64,000 nt of DNA from an uncultured bacterium (lineage in GTDB: Bacteria; Bacillota; Clostridia; Lachnospirales; Lachnospiraceae), in NCBI GenBank assembly GCA_905215625.1, contig CAJMQQ010000006.1, positions 7,614-71,613 on the forward strand, given 5' to 3'. The position numbers and the translations under genes were made by a program. The notes beneath the pieces are model-generated. The model saw only the letters and a program-made list of their open reading frames with translations. It did not search any database and was not told where the DNA came from. This document shows positions 40,881 to 50,440 of the stretch, piece by piece; the first letter of the stretch is position 1, and each line of letters starts with the position of its first letter.

Positions 40881-43800
40881 TTAAATTTTTTTCTCTACAA
40901 TCCGGACATTTGCTTCTCCAAAGCGTTCTGATAAAAGGTCGGTCAGCTCTTTTGTACTCTCAACATTCCAGTTTGGAGGCAGAGTCTTTTTAGCCCTCTC
41001 CTTTTCCAGGTAGATAACCACTGCGTCATTTCCCTCTGACTTGGACAGGGCATCCAGCAGTTTCTGCTCCCCCTTCCGGTAATCTTCCATGTCCAAAAAC
41101 TTAATCCAGAGTTCCCTGGGAATTTTAGAAAATGGAATGGCTTTTTCCAGAATCAGCTTTCCCACTGGTTCTTCTCCCAAAGACACTCTTCCCTGGACAA
41201 ACAGCTTGGCGTCCTCTGTAAACAGCTCCCTCTGAGCTTCGTAATTTTTAGGGAATACCAGCACCTCTACGGATCCCGTCAAGTCTTCTATGGTAAGAAA
41301 GGCCATCATTTTTCCAGTTTTTGTAGTCTTTACTGTTTTATCGGTTACCATTCCGCCAATGGTCACACGCTGTCCGTCAGAAAGGGCCGCCAGATTGGTT
41401 TCTTCATCTACCATAAAATCAATGGCAGACGCATTGGTATTGTTTTTCATGGCGTTTACATAGGCCTCTAACGGATGGCCGCTGATATAGATTCCCAGAG
41501 TTTCTTTTTCTCCCGCCAGAATATCTTCTTTTGTAAACTCTTCTACGTCTGGAAAGGTTACCTGAAAATCTGATTTTTCCGACTCCTCTGCAAAATCAAA
41601 AAGGCTCATCTGACCAGCCATGGAGTTTTTCTTTTCCCTGTTCTTATTGTCAATAATTTCCGGCGCTATCAATACCTTCTGCCGGCGGTTGCCCGGAAGG
41701 CAGTCCAGCGCTCCGGAACGGATAAAGTTTTCCATGGTACGTTTATTGACTTCCTTACTGCTCATCCGCTCTACGAAATCTTCCAGGGAACGGAATGTTC
41801 CATTATTCTCCCGTTCCTTGACAATCATTTCCACCACTGATTTTCCAATGCTTTTAATGGCAGACAGACCATACCGGATGCCTTCTCCATCTACGGAAAA
41901 TCCGCTTTCCCCAGAGTTAATATCCGGCGGCAGAATGGCAATTCCCATCTGACGGCAGGTCACAATGTACTCGGAAAGCTTGGTTAAGTTGTCCATAACC
42001 GACGTCATCAAAGCCGCCATAAACTCTGCCGGATAATAATATTTTAAATAAGCCGTCTGATAGGAAACCACTGCATAAGCAGCCGCATGAGACTTATTAA
42101 AGGCATACTTTGCAAAATCAATCATCTCGTCGTAGATATGATTGGCAATTTTTTCATCAATTCCATTGGCTACGCAGCCTGCTACCCCTTCTTCCGGATT
42201 GCCGTAGACAAAGTTCTGCCGCTCCTTTTCCATGACTGCCGCTTTCTTTTTTGCCATGGCTCTTCGCACCAGGTCGCTTCGTCCAAGAGTATATCCGGCC
42301 AGATCCCGTACGATCTGCATAACCTGCTCCTGGTAGACGATACAGCCGTAAGTCGGGCTTAAAATGTGCTCTAACTGGGGGCATTCATAGGTAATGGTCT
42401 CCGGATTATTTTTTCCCTTTAAATACCTTGGGATAAAATCCATGGGACCTGGCCGGTACAGGGAAATTCCCGCAATAATGTCTTCCAGGCTGCCAGGCTT
42501 TAGTTCCTTCATAAAGCTCTTCATACCAGAACTTTCCACCTGAAATACACCATCTGTCCGTCCGGTTCCGATGGATTCCAGCACCTGCTTATCATTGTAG
42601 TCGATCTTATCTACGTCAATGTGGATTCCCCTGTTTTTCTCTATCTGATCGCAGGCGTTCTGGATTACGGTCAGGGTTCTAAGCCCTAAAAAGTCCATTT
42701 TTAACAGTCCCAGTTCTTCCAGGGTGGTCATAGTAAACTGGGTGGTAATGGTTCCGTCTGCCGCCCTGGAAAGGGGCACATACTCATCCACGCTGGTGCG
42801 GCTGATTACCACTCCTGCAGCGTGCATGGAGGTATGGCGTGGAAGTCCTTCCAGACGCATTGCCATGTCAATCAGGTACTTGACCTGATCGTCGCTGTTA
42901 TAGGCATCCCGCAGATCCGGACTGGTTTTTAAGGCTTTTTCCAGGGTCATTCCCAAATCTCCCGGAATCATTTTGGCAATGGCGTCGCACTGGGCGTAAG
43001 GCAGGTCTAACACTCTTCCCACATCCCGGACTACACCTTTTGCAGCCAGGGTACCAAAGGTCACAATCTGGGCTACCTGATCTTTTCCGTATTTTTCTAC
43101 AACGTAGTCGATGACTTCCTGACGCCTCTCGTAGCAGAAGTCAATATCAATATCCGGCATAGACACACGCTCCGGATTCAGGAACCGTTCAAACAGGAGA
43201 CCGTACCGGATTGGGTCAATGTTGGTAATTTCCAGTGCATAAGACACCACGCTTCCGGCTGCAGAACCGCGTCCCGGGCCCACGCTGATGCCATGGGATT
43301 TTGCAAAGTGGATGAAATCCCATACAATCAGGAAATAGTCTACATAGCCCATGGTATGAATGGTCTTCAGCTCATACGCCATCCGGTCGTGAAGATTTCC
43401 GTCATCGTCCGGATACCTCTTTGCAAAGCCTTCTTCGCAAAGATGGTTTAAATACGTCCAGGAATCAAACCCTTCCGGAACCTGGTATTTTGGCAGCTTG
43501 GTCACGCCAAATTCAATTTCCACATTGCAGCGTTCTGCAATCTTGTGAGTGTTTTCCAGGGCTTCCGGCGCATAAGGAAACAGTTCCCGCATTTCGTCTT
43601 CGGATTTTAAATAAAACTTCTCTGCCTCATACCGCATCCGGTTTTCATCGGTTACCTTCTTTCCGGTCTGGATACACAGCAGGATGTCATGGGCCTTCCA
43701 GTCTTCTTTTAAGGTATAGTGGCTGTCGTTGGTGGCAACCAATCCGATTCCCAGTTCTTTTGAAATCCGCAGAATTCCCTGATTGACCTGTCTCTGGGCT

Positions 43801-44342
43801 GGAATTCCATGATCCTGAAGTTCCAGGAAGAAATTGCCTTCTCCAAAAATCTCCTGGTAGTGAAGGGCCGCCTGTTTGGCGTCTTCATACATTCCCCGCA
43901 TCAGGTATCTAGGAATCTCGCCAGCCAGACAGGCGCTTGTGGCAATAATGCCCTCGTGATACTGTTCCAGAACTTCATAATCTACTCTGGGTTTATAATA
44001 AAAGCCTTCTACAAAGCCTTTCGATACAATCTTCATCAGGTTCTGATACCCCTGGTTATTTTCTGCCAGAAGCACCAGATGGTAATACCGATCCTCCCCG
44101 CTTACGGTCTCCCTGTCAAATCTGGAACCTGGAGACACATAAACTTCACATCCGATAATTGGTTTCACTCCTGCTTCCCTGCAGGCACGATAAAAATCAA
44201 TGACGCCATACATGACGCCATGGTCGGTAATTGCCAGGCTGTCCATGCCCAGCTCTTTCGCCCTGGCAGCCAGTTCTTTGATTTTGCTGGATCCATCCAG
44301 CAGACTGTATTCTGTATGGACGTGCAAATGTGTAAACGCCAT
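40881..44342 (-). CDS. dnaE: DNA polymerase III alpha subunit DnaE
   Basis: This replicative or error-prone C-family polymerase has 1153 residues. An N-terminal PHP domain (FTHLHVHTEYSLLDGSSKI) leads to the polymerase core with the catalytic aspartates (PDIDIDFCYERR), GRGSAAGSVVSYALEI and the finger region. A helix-hairpin-helix region and a C-terminal OB fold (VTIGGMVTDKTVKTTKTGKMMAFL) follow. In Firmicutes DnaE works beside PolC at primer extension. It has its own transcript: a hairpin terminator separates it from crh. Confidence 0.96.
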   Translation of the reverse strand: MAFTHLHVHTEYSLLDGSSKIKELAARAKELGMDSLAITDHGVMYGVIDFYRACREAGVKPIIGCEVYVSPGSRFDRETVSGEDRYYHLVLLAENNQGYQNLMKIVSKGFVEGFYYKPRVDYEVLEQYHEGIIATSACLAGEIPRYLMRGMYEDAKQAALHYQEIFGEGNFFLELQDHGIPAQRQVNQGILRISKELGIGLVATNDSHYTLKEDWKAHDILLCIQTGKKVTDENRMRYEAEKFYLKSEDEMRELFPYAPEALENTHKIAERCNVEIEFGVTKLPKYQVPEGFDSWTYLNHLCEEGFAKRYPDDDGNLHDRMAYELKTIHTMGYVDYFLIVWDFIHFAKSHGISVGPGRGSAAGSVVSYALEITNIDPIRYGLLFERFLNPERVSMPDIDIDFCYERRQEVIDYVVEKYGKDQVAQIVTFGTLAAKGVVRDVGRVLDLPYAQCDAIAKMIPGDLGMTLEKALKTSPDLRDAYNSDDQVKYLIDMAMRLEGLPRHTSMHAAGVVISRTSVDEYVPLSRAADGTITTQFTMTTLEELGLLKMDFLGLRTLTVIQNACDQIEKNRGIHIDVDKIDYNDKQVLESIGTGRTDGVFQVESSGMKSFMKELKPGSLEDIIAGISLYRPGPMDFIPRYLKGKNNPETITYECPQLEHILSPTYGCIVYQEQVMQIVRDLAGYTLGRSDLVRRAMAKKKAAVMEKERQNFVYGNPEEGVAGCVANGIDEKIANHIYDEMIDFAKYAFNKSHAAAYAVVSYQTAYLKYYYPAEFMAALMTSVMDNLTKLSEYIVTCRQMGIAILPPDINSGESGFSVDGEGIRYGLSAIKSIGKSVVEMIVKERENNGTFRSLEDFVERMSSKEVNKRTMENFIRSGALDCLPGNRRQKVLIAPEIIDNKNREKKNSMAGQMSLFDFAEESEKSDFQVTFPDVEEFTKEDILAGEKETLGIYISGHPLEAYVNAMKNNTNASAIDFMVDEETNLAALSDGQRVTIGGMVTDKTVKTTKTGKMMAFLTIEDLTGSVEVLVFPKNYEAQRELFTEDAKLFVQGRVSLGEEPVGKLILEKAIPFSKIPRELWIKFLDMEDYRKGEQKLLDALSKSEGNDAVVIYLEKERAKKTLPPNWNVESTKELTDLLSERFGEANVRIVEKKI

Positions 44343-44365
44343 TTTCTCCTATCCTCTTTTCTATG

Positions 44366-44397
44366 TAAAAACTACGACCGGCATAAAAAGCCGGTCG
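44366..44397 (-). terminator. Terminator after the crh-like gene
   Basis: CGACCGGC and GCCGGTCG form an 8-bp perfect stem, followed by TAGTTTTTAC on the minus strand. It separates the hprK-murB-rapZ-whiA-crh block from dnaE. Confidence 0.75.
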
Positions 44398-44427
44398 CCA
44401 ATTTCACTTGCTTCACTCTGGACGCTG

Positions 44428-44682
44428 TTATTTATCACTTAAATATCGTTCGATTTCTGCGATTGCTGTTTCTTCATCTGCTCCGTCCGCAGTTACGGTA
44501 ATTTCTTCGCCAACAGATATTCCCAACGTCATCATACCCATAATGCTTTTTGCATTTACCCGTTTTGTACCTGTTTCCACATAGATTTTACTTTCATACT
44601 GACTTGCCACCTGTACCAGCATCGCAATCGGTCTGGCTTCCAGGCCAGCAGTCAACTGAACCGTAATTGTCTTTCTTACCAT
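44428..44682 (-). CDS. crh: Crh-like HPr protein (Glu15, Ser46)
   Basis: HPr-fold proteins carry phosphate in sugar uptake and regulate carbon use. This 84-residue protein has the HPr start MVRKTITVQLTAGLEARPIA. The phosphocarrier His15 is Glu here (GLEARP, codon GAA), so phosphotransfer from enzyme I should be impossible. The regulatory Ser46 is kept (NAKSIMGMM), the site that HprK phosphorylates. This is the pattern of Bacillus Crh (Gln15), which only regulates. The neighbours whiA and rapZ match the Bacillus crh operon. ATG 44682 is used. Confidence 0.88.
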   Translation of the reverse strand: MVRKTITVQLTAGLEARPIAMLVQVASQYESKIYVETGTKRVNAKSIMGMMTLGISVGEEITVTADGADEETAIAEIERYLSDK

Positions 44683-44700
44683 AATCTTCCTCCTCATTTC

Positions 44701-45678
44701 TCAGGACAGTTCTTTTTCCGTCCCATTTACAGCGCTTTCCCTAAGCTCCTTTGCAATGGCACTCAGCTTTCTCAGCCGGTGATTTACGCCGGATTTGCCT
44801 ACGGGACTATCCAGAGCTTCTCCAAGCTCCTTTAAACTTGCATCGGGTCTTGCCAAACGCAGCGAAGCAATCTCTTCTAAATTCTCTGGAAGACGGTGAA
44901 GACCTATCGTATCGCGGATATAGATAATGTCTTCCATTTGCCTTACTGCAGCAGACACCGTTTTATTGATGTTGGCGGTCTCGCAGTTTACCTGACGGTT
45001 GACCTGTCCTCTCATTCCTCTGACAATCCGGATATTTTCCAGCTCCATCAGGGCAAGAGGCGCCTCCATCACATTTAAAATATCTACAATCTGGCTGCCT
45101 TCTTTGATGTATACTACAAAATACTTTTTGCGGGTTACCATCTTAGCGTCTATCCCAAAGGTCCTAATAATGCTTTGAACCTGCTCCGCCCTATCCTGGC
45201 TTGGACAGACGATTTCAAAATGGTAAAACTTTTCGGGGTCGCTGATAGAACCTGCCGCAAGGAATGCGCCCCGGATAAAACTTCTGCGGCAGCACGCCTG
45301 CATCAACAGGACATTATTTACAAGGGAAAGAGAATCCCCGATTTCTCCATCTTCCTGTAAAATTTTGGAAGCTTGAAGTACTTTAAGAGCCTCCTGGTGA
45401 TCCTGAACTGCAATCGTATACGTATGACTTTTTTTTAAGAAAGCATTTCTCCTGATTGAAACATCCGCTCCTATATTAAATGTTTTTTTCAATAATGTAA
45501 AGCATTTTCTTGCAACTGCTCCATTTTCTGTATGAATTTTAATCCGATAGCGGTTATTTTCCGAAATTTGGATCCTGCCGCAAAAACTTAAGATTGCCGT
45601 CAGCTCGCTGATCTGACAATGGCGGGCAGGACTGATCTGTCCTGACAGCTCTTCTTTCACATTCGAAGAAAATGACAT
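44701..45678 (-). CDS. whiA: WhiA family DNA-binding protein
   Basis: WhiA combines a LAGLIDADG-type domain with a C-terminal helix-turn-helix and influences cell division or sporulation genes. The 325-residue protein begins SFSSNVKEELSGQI, has RRSFIRGAFLAAGSISDPEKFYHFEI in the homing-endonuclease-like part, and ends with the HTH region LKELGEALDSPVGKSGVNHRLRKL. It starts two bases after the rapZ stop and precedes crh by 18 bases. yvcK, usually between rapZ and whiA, is not present here. Confidence 0.95.
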   Translation of the reverse strand: MSFSSNVKEELSGQISPARHCQISELTAILSFCGRIQISENNRYRIKIHTENGAVARKCFTLLKKTFNIGADVSIRRNAFLKKSHTYTIAVQDHQEALKVLQASKILQEDGEIGDSLSLVNNVLLMQACCRRSFIRGAFLAAGSISDPEKFYHFEIVCPSQDRAEQVQSIIRTFGIDAKMVTRKKYFVVYIKEGSQIVDILNVMEAPLALMELENIRIVRGMRGQVNRQVNCETANINKTVSAAVRQMEDIIYIRDTIGLHRLPENLEEIASLRLARPDASLKELGEALDSPVGKSGVNHRLRKLSAIAKELRESAVNGTEKELS

Positions 45679-45680
45679 TT

Positions 45681-46556
45681 CTATCCCTTTCTTTTACTGT
45701 CTTTTTCAATATCCCTATGCTCTAACTTAACGCCCAGTTCTTCCTTGGCGGAAAGATGGTTGTAAATTTCCCTGGCAATGGTAACCGAACGGTGTTTCCC
45801 GCCGGTGCAGCCGATTGCCACAACTAACTGGTTTTTTCCTTCTGCCACATAATTGGGAATCAAAAATTCCAGCATATCATAGATTTTTTCCAAAAATACC
45901 TCTGCCGTTCCGCCCCGCTTCACATACTCCTGAACCGGAACTTCCTCGCCGGTATGCTGTCGGAGTTCCTCCACATAGTAAGGATTTGGCAGGAAACGGA
46001 CGTCAAATACCAGATCCGCGTCTGCTGGTATTCCATACTTAAATCCAAAGGAAAGCACCGTAATAAACAAATTCTGATAGTGCTGGTCGTGAACAAAAAT
46101 TTTCTCCAGTTCCCGGCGCAGTTCCTTTGTCAGAAGCTGGCTGGTATCAATAATATAATCGGCCTTTTCCTTTAAAAATCTCATCCGGCCCCGTTCTTTT
46201 ATGATTCCTTCGTCAATCCGTCCTGCTCCGGATAATGGATGCTTTCTGCGGGTCTCCTTGTATCGCTTAATTAAAATCTGGTCGCTGGCATCTAAAAACA
46301 GAATCTCATACGGGAGTTTGTCTCTGCTCCATTTATCCAGGGTCTCGCTTAAACGTGGCAGTTCTTCGCCGCTCCGGATGTCAATGCCAAGCGCTACGTT
46401 GCGGATGTCTCCTGAGCTTTCCATAATCAGTTCTGCAAAACGGTCTACCAATGAAATCGGCAGATTATCGACACAGTAAAATCCCAAATCTTCTAATATC
46501 TTTAATGCAATGGTTTTTCCTGCTCCGGACATTCCAGTCACGATTACCAATTTCAT
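45681..46556 (-). CDS. rapZ: RapZ/YvcJ-type nucleotide-binding protein
   Basis: The 291-residue P-loop protein matches RapZ/YvcJ: IVTGMSGAGKTIALKILEDLGFYCVDNLP at the start, ILFLDASDQILIKRYKETRRKHPL, and C-terminal SFGFKYGIPADADLVFDVRFLPNPYYVEELR and AIGCTGGKHRSVTIA. In Escherichia coli RapZ adjusts glucosamine-6-phosphate synthase through an sRNA; in Bacillus YvcJ binds and hydrolyses GTP with a role in competence. Which applies here cannot be told. It lies between murB and whiA in one direction. Confidence 0.93.
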   Translation of the reverse strand: MKLVIVTGMSGAGKTIALKILEDLGFYCVDNLPISLVDRFAELIMESSGDIRNVALGIDIRSGEELPRLSETLDKWSRDKLPYEILFLDASDQILIKRYKETRRKHPLSGAGRIDEGIIKERGRMRFLKEKADYIIDTSQLLTKELRRELEKIFVHDQHYQNLFITVLSFGFKYGIPADADLVFDVRFLPNPYYVEELRQHTGEEVPVQEYVKRGGTAEVFLEKIYDMLEFLIPNYVAEGKNQLVVAIGCTGGKHRSVTIAREIYNHLSAKEELGVKLEHRDIEKDSKRKG

Positions 46557-46583
46557 ATGCTGTCTCCTCCAAATGGTTTATTG

Positions 46584-47507
46584 TTATGCGGGATCTGAAA
46601 ACTCTCCCAGACGTTTTACTTCCATCTCCAGTTCCACTCCGAACTGTTCCTTTACCTTTTTTTGTACTTGTCTGCAAAGTTCGAAGACATCTGCTGAAGT
46701 GGCGCCGTTCCGGTTAATAACAAACCCGCTGTGCTTTTCTGACACCTGAGCGCCGCCTACTGTCAATCCCTTCAAGCCGGCTTCCTCAATCAGCCTGCCT
46801 GCAAAGTATCCTTCCGGACGTTTAAACGTGCTTCCGGCGCTTGGATATTCCAACGGCTGTTTTTCCTTTCTCCTGGCCGCAAAATCATCCATTTTCGCCT
46901 TGATTTCAGAAGGCTCTCCCTGTTTTAACGAAATGACTGCTGACAGCACAATGTATCCGTTTTGCTGGATACAGCTCTTCCGGTAGCCAAGCTCCAGTTC
47001 TTCTGCCGCAAGTTCCCTAATCTCTCCGTCTTCCGTCAAGACCCTGACGGACTGTAAAACCTGCTTCATCTCGCCGCCATAGGCGCCGGCATTCATCACT
47101 GCGGCGCCTCCCAAGGTTCCTGGAATTCCAGCGGCAAACTCAAAGCCGGTAAGAGACTGCAAAAGAGCCGTTTTTGCAATTCTGGACAGCAGCGCTCCGG
47201 AACCGGCGGTAATAATTCCGCCTTTTTCTGTAATCTGTGAAAATCCTCTGGTCATGGAAATCATCACGCCCGGATAGCCGGAATCACTGACTAGGAGATT
47301 GCTGCCATTTCCCAAAATGTAATAAGGCATCTGCTGTCTTCTACAAAGGCTTACCACAGCGGCAAGCTCTGTCTCGCCGGACGGGGAAACATAATAGGCC
47401 GTCGGCCCTCCGGTCCGGAATGTGGTATGCTTTTTCATGGGTTCCTGAGTCAGAACCTGCTCAGGACCTCCCGCCGCCTGGATTAAGTCTTTTAAAAATT
47501 CTGTCAT
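46584..47507 (-). CDS. murB: UDP-N-acetylenolpyruvoylglucosamine reductase
   Basis: MurB is the FAD enzyme that forms UDP-MurNAc for peptidoglycan. The 307-residue protein has the FAD domain (TTFRTGGPTAYY, YILGNGSNLLVSDSGY, GIPGTLGGAAVMNAGAYGGE) and the catalytic Ser in SAGSTFKRPEGYFAGRLIE, the short type IIb form found in Firmicutes. It follows hprK by 13 bases and precedes rapZ by 27. It ties cell-wall synthesis to the carbon-regulation genes in the block. Confidence 0.95.
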   Translation of the reverse strand: MTEFLKDLIQAAGGPEQVLTQEPMKKHTTFRTGGPTAYYVSPSGETELAAVVSLCRRQQMPYYILGNGSNLLVSDSGYPGVMISMTRGFSQITEKGGIITAGSGALLSRIAKTALLQSLTGFEFAAGIPGTLGGAAVMNAGAYGGEMKQVLQSVRVLTEDGEIRELAAEELELGYRKSCIQQNGYIVLSAVISLKQGEPSEIKAKMDDFAARRKEKQPLEYPSAGSTFKRPEGYFAGRLIEEAGLKGLTVGGAQVSEKHSGFVINRNGATSADVFELCRQVQKKVKEQFGVELEMEVKRLGEFSDPA

Positions 47508-47520
47508 TCCCTGCTCCTTT

Positions 47521-48450
47521 TTATATCCCCTGCTTGGTTAAGTTGGCTTGTACCCGGTTGTACAGCTCTTTTGCCGCATTATATCCCATCTTCTTCTGTC
47601 TGTGGTTGACTGCAGCAGACTCTACGATAATGGCCAGGTTACGGCCCGGACGGATGGGGATGGAATGGCAGACTACCTTGTTGCCTAAAAATTCGGTATA
47701 CTGATCCTCTAAGCCTAACCGGTCGTATTCTTTGTCCTTGTTCCAGTCTTCCAGTTTGATTACCATATCAATGGACTGGGTATCTTTTACGCTTTCTACA
47801 CCGAACAGGGTTTTTACGTCAATAATTCCAATGCCTCTCAGCTCAATAAAATGACGGGTAATATCCGGCGCGCTGCCGATTAATGTATCGTCGCTGACCT
47901 TGCGCAGTTCTACTACGTCGTCCGTTACCAGACGGTGGCCTCTTTTAATCAGCTCCAGAGCAGCCTCGCTCTTTCCAATGCCGCTTTCTCCCATAATCAG
48001 GACGCCCTCGCCGAATACGTCCACCAGAACGCCGTGGATGCTGATGCAGGGAGCCAGTTTTACATTGAGCCAGCGGATTACTTCCGCCATCAAATCTGAC
48101 GTGGATTTACTGGAAACCAGGCAAGGCACTCCATAATGATTGGCCATTTCCAACATATCTTCATCCGGTCCCATATTCCGGCTGTAAATCAGGCAAGGAA
48201 TCTTGCAGGCAAGAAGCCTGTCATAAATCTCCCTCTTTCTCTCTTTTGGCAGGGTACTCAGATATGCCTGTTCCACAAATCCGATAATCTGAACCCGTTC
48301 ATTGTCAAAATGCTCAAAAAATCCAGTAAGCTGAAGGGCTGGACGATTGACGTCCGGATGGGACACCACGATTTTATCAGTATCAATTTCCGGGGTCATG
48401 TTCTGCAGATTTAATTTATTGATAATTTCCGTAATGGTTACACCGTACAT
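47521..48450 (-). CDS. hprK: HPr kinase/phosphorylase
   Basis: HprK phosphorylates Ser46 of HPr and Crh when fructose bisphosphate and ATP are high, and removes the phosphate when phosphate is high, so controlling carbon catabolite repression through CcpA. The 309-residue protein has an N-terminal HPrK domain and the C-terminal P-loop GESGIGKSEAALELIKRGHRLVTDDVV, the catalytic His in GHRLVTDD, and the signature ELRGIGIIDVKTLFG. It is the first gene of the block that also carries its probable substrate crh. Confidence 0.95.
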   Translation of the reverse strand: MYGVTITEIINKLNLQNMTPEIDTDKIVVSHPDVNRPALQLTGFFEHFDNERVQIIGFVEQAYLSTLPKERKREIYDRLLACKIPCLIYSRNMGPDEDMLEMANHYGVPCLVSSKSTSDLMAEVIRWLNVKLAPCISIHGVLVDVFGEGVLIMGESGIGKSEAALELIKRGHRLVTDDVVELRKVSDDTLIGSAPDITRHFIELRGIGIIDVKTLFGVESVKDTQSIDMVIKLEDWNKDKEYDRLGLEDQYTEFLGNKVVCHSIPIRPGRNLAIIVESAAVNHRQKKMGYNAAKELYNRVQANLTKQGI

Positions 48451-48503
48451 AATTCCTTCTCCTTTTCATCCATTTTCCATGATAATATAAGTATACAGGC
48501 TTT

Positions 48504-50384
48504 CTATGGCGTTTGACAAGCAGGTTTTCGGAAAAATTCATAAACCGCTTCCGCCGCCTGGCGGTTCATTCCAGGCACGTCCAGCAGTTCTTCTACGGAA
48601 GCCTGCTGAATCTTTTCGATTTCTTTAAAATATCGCATCAGGGCTTTCCGCCTGGAAGGTCCGATTCCGCTGATGTCGTCTAAAATGGATTTTACCTGGG
48701 TTTTGCTTCTTAAACTTCTGTGGTACTCGATGGCAAACCGATGGGCCTCGTCCTGAATTCTGGTAATCAGCCGGAATCCTTCGGAATGGCGGTCAATGGG
48801 GATTTCCTCATTGTCATAGTAAAGTCCCCTGGTTCTATGGCTGTCATCTTTGACCATACCGCAGACCGGAATGGACAATCCCAGGCTATCCAACACTTTA
48901 AGGGCAATGTTTACCTGCCCCTTTCCGCCGTCCATCATGATCAGATCCGGAAAGCGGGTAAAGCTTCCAAATGACAAATCCATGCCTTTTTCTTTCAGTT
49001 CTTTTGCTTCCTCAATACCATGGGAAAACCGTCTGGTCAGCACTTCTTCCATAGAGGCGTAATCGTTTGGACCCTGAACGGTGCGGATACGGAATTTCCG
49101 GTAATCGCTTCGCTTCGGCTTTCCGTCTTCGTAGACAATCATGGAGCCAACCGATTCCACGCCGCTGATGTTGGAAATATCAAAGGCCTCAATCCGGCTG
49201 ACTCTTGAAAGGCCGATCCAGGATCCTACCTGATTCATAGCGCCGATGGTCCGCAGCTCTTCCCGCTTAATCTGCTCTGAATCCTGAACCAGCACCATAG
49301 ACGCATTCTTAGCTGCCAGTTCCACCAACCGCTCTTTCTCTCCCTTTTGCGGGACGGTAATGTGTACCTTCTGCCCTCTTTTGGCGCTAAGCCACTGGGT
49401 CAGAATTTCCTCGTCCTCTAGTGGAGCCTGGGTCCAGAGTTCTCTGGGAACAAACGGTGTTCCTGCATAAAACTGTTTGACAAAGCTGGTAAGAATGGCT
49501 CCCTTTTCTTCGTCTATGGCTACGGACAGCCGGAAGTGTTCTCTTCCAATCAGCTTGCCTTCCCTGACAAAAAATACCTGAACCACTGCATCTTCCCCTG
49601 CCTTTGCCATGGCGATAATGTCCCGGTCTTCCATGTTGTGGCTGGTAATCTTCTGCTTCTGGGCAATATGCTTTACACTGGCCAGCAAATCCCGGTACTC
49701 AATGGCTTTTTCAAAATCCATGCTGTCGGAAGCTTCCATCATTTTGGTTTCCAGGGATTTTAAAACCGGTTCAAAATTGCCGTTTAAAAATTCCAGGGCC
49801 TGGTTAAAATTGACCCGGTATTCCTCCTTGCTGATATAGCCCTGGCAGGGAGCCTGGCACTGTTTGATGTGGTAATTTAAACAGGGCCGTTCTTTTCCCT
49901 CGTCTCTGGGAAGCACCCTCTGGCAGGTGCGGATCTGATACAGCTTGCACACCAGATCCAGGGTGTCTTTTACGGCTCCAGAACTGGTATACGGGCCAAA
50001 ATACCGGCTTTTGTCCCGCTTCATGGTCCGAGCAAACTGAAGTCTCGGATAGTCCTCGTATACGGTTGCCCGAATATATGGGTAACTCTTATCATCCTTT
50101 AGCATGGTGTTATACTTGGGACGGTATTCTTTGATTAAATTGCATTCCAGTACCAAGGCTTCCATCTCTGAATCCGTAATAATGTACTCAAATCTGGCAA
50201 TCCTGGATACCATCTGTTCAATCTTTGCCGTTTTATTGCGGCTGCTCTGAAAATACTGACGCACCCTGTTTTTTAAGCTTACCGCTTTGCCCACATAGAT
50301 AATCTCGTCCTTTGCGTCGTGCATCAGATACACTCCGGGCTGGGCCGGAAGCTTTTTCAGTTCTTCTTCAATATCAAAAACCAT
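48504..50384 (-). CDS. uvrC: Excinuclease ABC subunit C
   Basis: UvrC cuts both sides of a lesion in nucleotide-excision repair. The 626-residue protein has a GIY-YIG domain (PGVYLMHDAKDEIIYVGKA), a Cys-rich loop (CPCLNYHIKQCQAPC-like), the UVR motif region near 205-235, the RNase-H-like domain (IEAFDISNISGVESVGSMIVYEDG, then LIMMDGGKGQ) and a C-terminal tandem helix-hairpin-helix (ILDDISGIGPSRRKAL, DVPGMNRQAA). The layout and length are normal. It lies before hprK on the same strand, 53 bases apart. Confidence 0.96.
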   Translation of the reverse strand: MVFDIEEELKKLPAQPGVYLMHDAKDEIIYVGKAVSLKNRVRQYFQSSRNKTAKIEQMVSRIARFEYIITDSEMEALVLECNLIKEYRPKYNTMLKDDKSYPYIRATVYEDYPRLQFARTMKRDKSRYFGPYTSSGAVKDTLDLVCKLYQIRTCQRVLPRDEGKERPCLNYHIKQCQAPCQGYISKEEYRVNFNQALEFLNGNFEPVLKSLETKMMEASDSMDFEKAIEYRDLLASVKHIAQKQKITSHNMEDRDIIAMAKAGEDAVVQVFFVREGKLIGREHFRLSVAIDEEKGAILTSFVKQFYAGTPFVPRELWTQAPLEDEEILTQWLSAKRGQKVHITVPQKGEKERLVELAAKNASMVLVQDSEQIKREELRTIGAMNQVGSWIGLSRVSRIEAFDISNISGVESVGSMIVYEDGKPKRSDYRKFRIRTVQGPNDYASMEEVLTRRFSHGIEEAKELKEKGMDLSFGSFTRFPDLIMMDGGKGQVNIALKVLDSLGLSIPVCGMVKDDSHRTRGLYYDNEEIPIDRHSEGFRLITRIQDEAHRFAIEYHRSLRSKTQVKSILDDISGIGPSRRKALMRYFKEIEKIQQASVEELLDVPGMNRQAAEAVYEFFRKPACQTP

Positions 50385-50405
50385 GTTTCCTCCAAGTTCT
50401 CGTGG

Positions 50406-50440
50406 GAAAAAGGACAGCCGGCCTGTTATCTCAGCCGGCT
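50406..50440 (-). terminator. Terminator overlapping the DUF1653 gene end
   Basis: AGCCGGC and GCCGGCT (7 bp) are followed by GTCCTTTTT on the minus strand; one arm lies inside the last codons of the DUF1653 gene. Confidence 0.7.

Noticed and set aside
43809..44501. A 230-codon plus-strand frame
   Set aside because: Antisense to dnaE and crh; no recognisable domain.
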